A DNA stretch of 18,881 bases from Phoronis ovalis (Eukaryota; Phoronida; Phoronidae), in assembly GCA_028565635.1 (NCBI GenBank), contig JAOXYB010017020.1:1-18881 (forward strand). Direction: 5' to 3'. Below, in pieces: positions 17,075 through 18,881 of this stretch. Made by a program: the position numbers and the translations under genes. Positions within the stretch are counted from its first letter, which is position 1. Each line of letters begins with the position of its first letter. The notes under the pieces are model-generated. The model searched no databases. It worked only from the letters and a program-made list of their open reading frames with translations, and had not been told where the DNA came from.

Positions 17075-17091
17075 CTTGACTTTTCAGCTGC
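17054..17091 (-). CDS. LBR: LBR start exon (MPTPARK)
   Basis: A 38-nt exon: acceptor CATTACAG at 17092-17093, 17 nt of 5' UTR (17091-17075), then ATG at 17074 and seven codons MPTPARK before GTAAAG. Human LBR starts MPSRKFADGEVV, so the basic MPTPARK start fits. The short exon was identified by the in-phase join to the Tudor exon; the donor is acceptable but not strong. Confidence 0.82.
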
Positions 17092-18018
17092 CTGTAATGG
17101 AGAGTAAACATATTACAACAATATCATTCTGAATTCATTTTTATATTAAACTTGGTTACTTTATTTGCACAATGTCTGTCTCTGCTAGTACAGATTTTCA
17201 CCACATCTGAGAGGAACAACTACATGTGTCACAAGAACATACAGCTGGCTAGTCATTGCAATAGTAAAACAGCAACAATTAAAATAGAACAATTTTTCTA
17301 CGCATGATTTGGAATCAGTTATTCATAACCTTTTACAGAGCTTCAAAGAATTAAGATAAGGTTTAATGTATCTATCCTTGGGCAAAGGCCACAAATAAAC
17401 TAAAAGATTAAGAAAGAATCAACTACTTTCAACAGGAGAGATATATAGTGATTAAACTAAAATATGAGATTAATTAAGTAGGACAGCGACAGGCGTAGAT
17501 CATACAATGCCGATATATTATTTTAAAAGAGCGCATTCAAACGATAACTTAAATTTATTTGTAAATTTAATCTACCAACTGTGACTATGTGACCTAATTT
17601 CAAAATTAGGCCGGATTTCCTACAGTTTTTGAATGACTTTATAGGCAAAATGTGGAACTGAATACATAATTACATATACAGTAACAACTGCTAAATCGTT
17701 ACTAACCAACTCTTTGATGTGTTTAACGAATAAACATTTCAAAAGTCATTGTACACTGTATCGGTTAATACAGATTGCGACAAAATACACAACAAACAAT
17801 TGAATCTACCGTTAGCGTCAGCTGAGTTACTCAATTGTAATTTCAATACACAACTTAATCCAGTCATATGCAAAAAATGTAAATTACAAATAAATAAACC
17901 TTATGCCATAATATGGTATGTAGTTATAACAATGTACGGAGCTTACCTATAATTTATAAAAATAAATGAAATCTTGATAAAATCCTAAAATATTCGTGAA
18001 ATAACCGAATATACTCAC
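17092..18018 (-). other. LBR: Presumed LBR 5' UTR intron
   Basis: About 0.9 kb without coding content between the start exon acceptor and possible non-coding first exons. Two good minus-strand donors lie upstream: GTGAGT at 18018 and AG/GTAAGC at 17946, so the first exon may end at 18019 or 17947. A perfect short hairpin, CCTAATTT/AAATTAGG, lies at 17593-17610. Confidence 0.5.
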
Positions 18019-18309
18019 AAAACAACAGCGTAACCGACGCTTGGCGGGCCTAGTTTTGATTGGTCAGATTTGTCATTAATATGATTGACAGCCGTGGGTG
18101 GAGCTAAAACAAGCGTCATCTTTCGTTGAAATATTTGTACCACCTATGTTTATTGGTTCAAATTCCCATCGATCTATCGCTACCAATGAAAACCAAAGAA
18201 ACAAATGTACACAAAAGGCGGCCATCATGAATTTTGATAAATGCAAGAAATCGCAATGATGTTTGTTCACAGTGGTGGTGTATAGATTCTTTGCAGAAAC
18301 ACAAAACAA
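18019..18309. promoter_or_regulatory. Divergent LBR/TTL promoter region with CCAAT boxes
   Basis: A short region between the LBR 5' end (-) and the TTL start (+). CCAAT pentamers occur at 18063-18059 and 18156-18152 on the minus strand and at 18183-18187 on the plus strand. It is locally richer in GC and CpG than its surroundings (TTGGCGGGCC, GGCGGCC). No TATA box is evident in either direction. Start sites cannot be fixed from sequence. Confidence 0.55.
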
Positions 18310-18466
18310 ATGTATTCATTTGTCTCACGAGATGATGGCAGTAGTGTGTATACGGCGGTGGCAAACATTCTATCTTCTCGTAAAAATTGGAAACTACTGG
18401 GTAGAGATTCTTCTCGTTTTAATGTAATGCTTGGCGAGAGAAATAAATTGCCATTTCAAAAATTAG
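18310..18466 (+). CDS. TTL: Tubulin-tyrosine ligase, first coding exon (partial gene)
   Basis: TTL re-attaches tyrosine to the C-terminus of detyrosinated alpha-tubulin in an ATP-dependent ligation. The exon encodes MYSFVSRDDGSSVYTAVANI through RFNVMLGERNKLPFQKLG, closely matching the vertebrate TTL N-terminus (MYTFVVRDENSSVYAEV, RFNLMLGERNRLPFGRLG). This part forms the start of the N-terminal domain that contacts tubulin. An in-frame TAG at 18283-18285 fixes the start unless a 5' UTR intron intervenes (a TTTGCAG acceptor-like site ends at 18296). The exon is taken to end at 18466 in phase 1, before GTACTG, a weak donor chosen because family similarity stops there. The remaining exons are beyond the window. 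Confidence 0.92.
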
Positions 18467-18881
18467 GTACTGCTACTTTCTTTACCATTGCTTTAACAGT
18501 ACATGCTCAATATATTCACCAAAACACACAAGACTACAGAAACATACCAATGTTTCATTTTAGAAAGAACTCGCAGGGGCACTTTTAATTGTATTTCATC
18601 TAGTAAACTGAATGTTCGCAAATTTCCACAGATGTTACTACGGGATAAAACCAAATGCATCCGGATCCCCAAAATAATAAGAACAAATCCTGTTAACTAT
18701 GGAACAACTTATCCTTATAAATGTGTTTATTCATTGTGAAACTACAGCTACTAGTTAAAAATATGTAGTGAAATTACTTATTTGTCACTTTGGAAGGTCA
18801 TGTAACGGAAGCACCCATCGAGTCTGTTCCCCATAATATCTGTTCCCCAGACGAGTCTGGCTGGCTGGCAAACCTTAAAAA
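18467..18881 (+). other. TTL intron 1 (5' part), no exon seen
   Basis: The next TTL residues expected in the family (HEPGL, then VNYYRG-like) are absent from all plus-strand frames here, so the second exon is outside the window. Near the end TCTGTTCCCC is repeated (18823-18832, 18839-18848), as is CGAGTCTG (18819-18826, 18852-18859). Confidence 0.65.

Noticed and set aside
17749-17952. 67-residue open frame on the plus strand
   Set aside because: It overlaps the presumed LBR 5' UTR intron, resembles no family and has no supporting context.
18076-18364. Minus-strand open frames in the LBR/TTL intergenic region, considered as an LBR N-terminal extension
   Set aside because: They lead into no donor in frame with the MPTPARK exon and resemble nothing; the region fits a promoter.
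18503-18739. 78-residue open frame downstream of the TTL exon, considered as TTL exon 2
   Set aside because: It lacks the residues conserved in TTL after the first exon and has no suitable phase-1 acceptor join.

Overview
The window is nuclear DNA from an animal: AT-rich, with spliced genes whose introns are bounded by GT/AG. It carries two nearly complete genes and the first exon of a third. The Enabled protein closely resembles insect Ena in its EVH1 domain, the lamin B receptor carries an N-terminal Tudor domain, and a canonical tubulin-tyrosine ligase is present. Together these suggest an arthropod, probably a non-dipteran insect with many introns. That placement is inference; no species was identified.

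Layout. Positions 1-1115 are intron, beginning with a small tandem repeat. Positions 1116-7728 (+) hold nine coding exons of an Ena/VASP gene, from the second codon of the EVH1 domain to the stop after the tetramerisation coiled coil. Only the exon carrying the first five bases (ATG AG) lies upstream. The reading frame closes through all eight introns and predicts 448 residues. A 3' UTR of up to about 1.7 kb follows, then a convergent intergenic stretch with a G14 tract and a 16-bp perfect palindrome. From 17074 down to 11017 (-) lie eleven coding exons of a lamin B receptor (LBR), predicted at 585 residues: Tudor domain, Arg/Ser region, and a multi-pass sterol C14-reductase-like domain ending in PYRIFPYIY-like residues (here QYRIFPYIY). 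Its 3' UTR appears to run to about 10250 and its 5' end is non-coding and upstream of 17092. At 18310-18466 (+) is the first coding exon of tubulin-tyrosine ligase (TTL), head-to-head with LBR across a short region holding CCAAT boxes.

How they relate: Ena/VASP drives actin filament elongation, LBR tethers chromatin and lamin at the inner nuclear membrane and is related to sterol C14 reductases, and TTL re-adds tyrosine to alpha-tubulin. There is no evidence that they form one pathway. The shared LBR/TTL promoter region is the only structural link. The most notable unexplained signals are a roughly 190-nt imperfect hairpin in Ena intron 6018-7040, a cluster of four Pumilio-type motifs in the LBR 3' UTR, a diverged repeat family in LBR introns, and phase-symmetric domain exons in LBR. 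I found no clear case for a wholly undescribed system.
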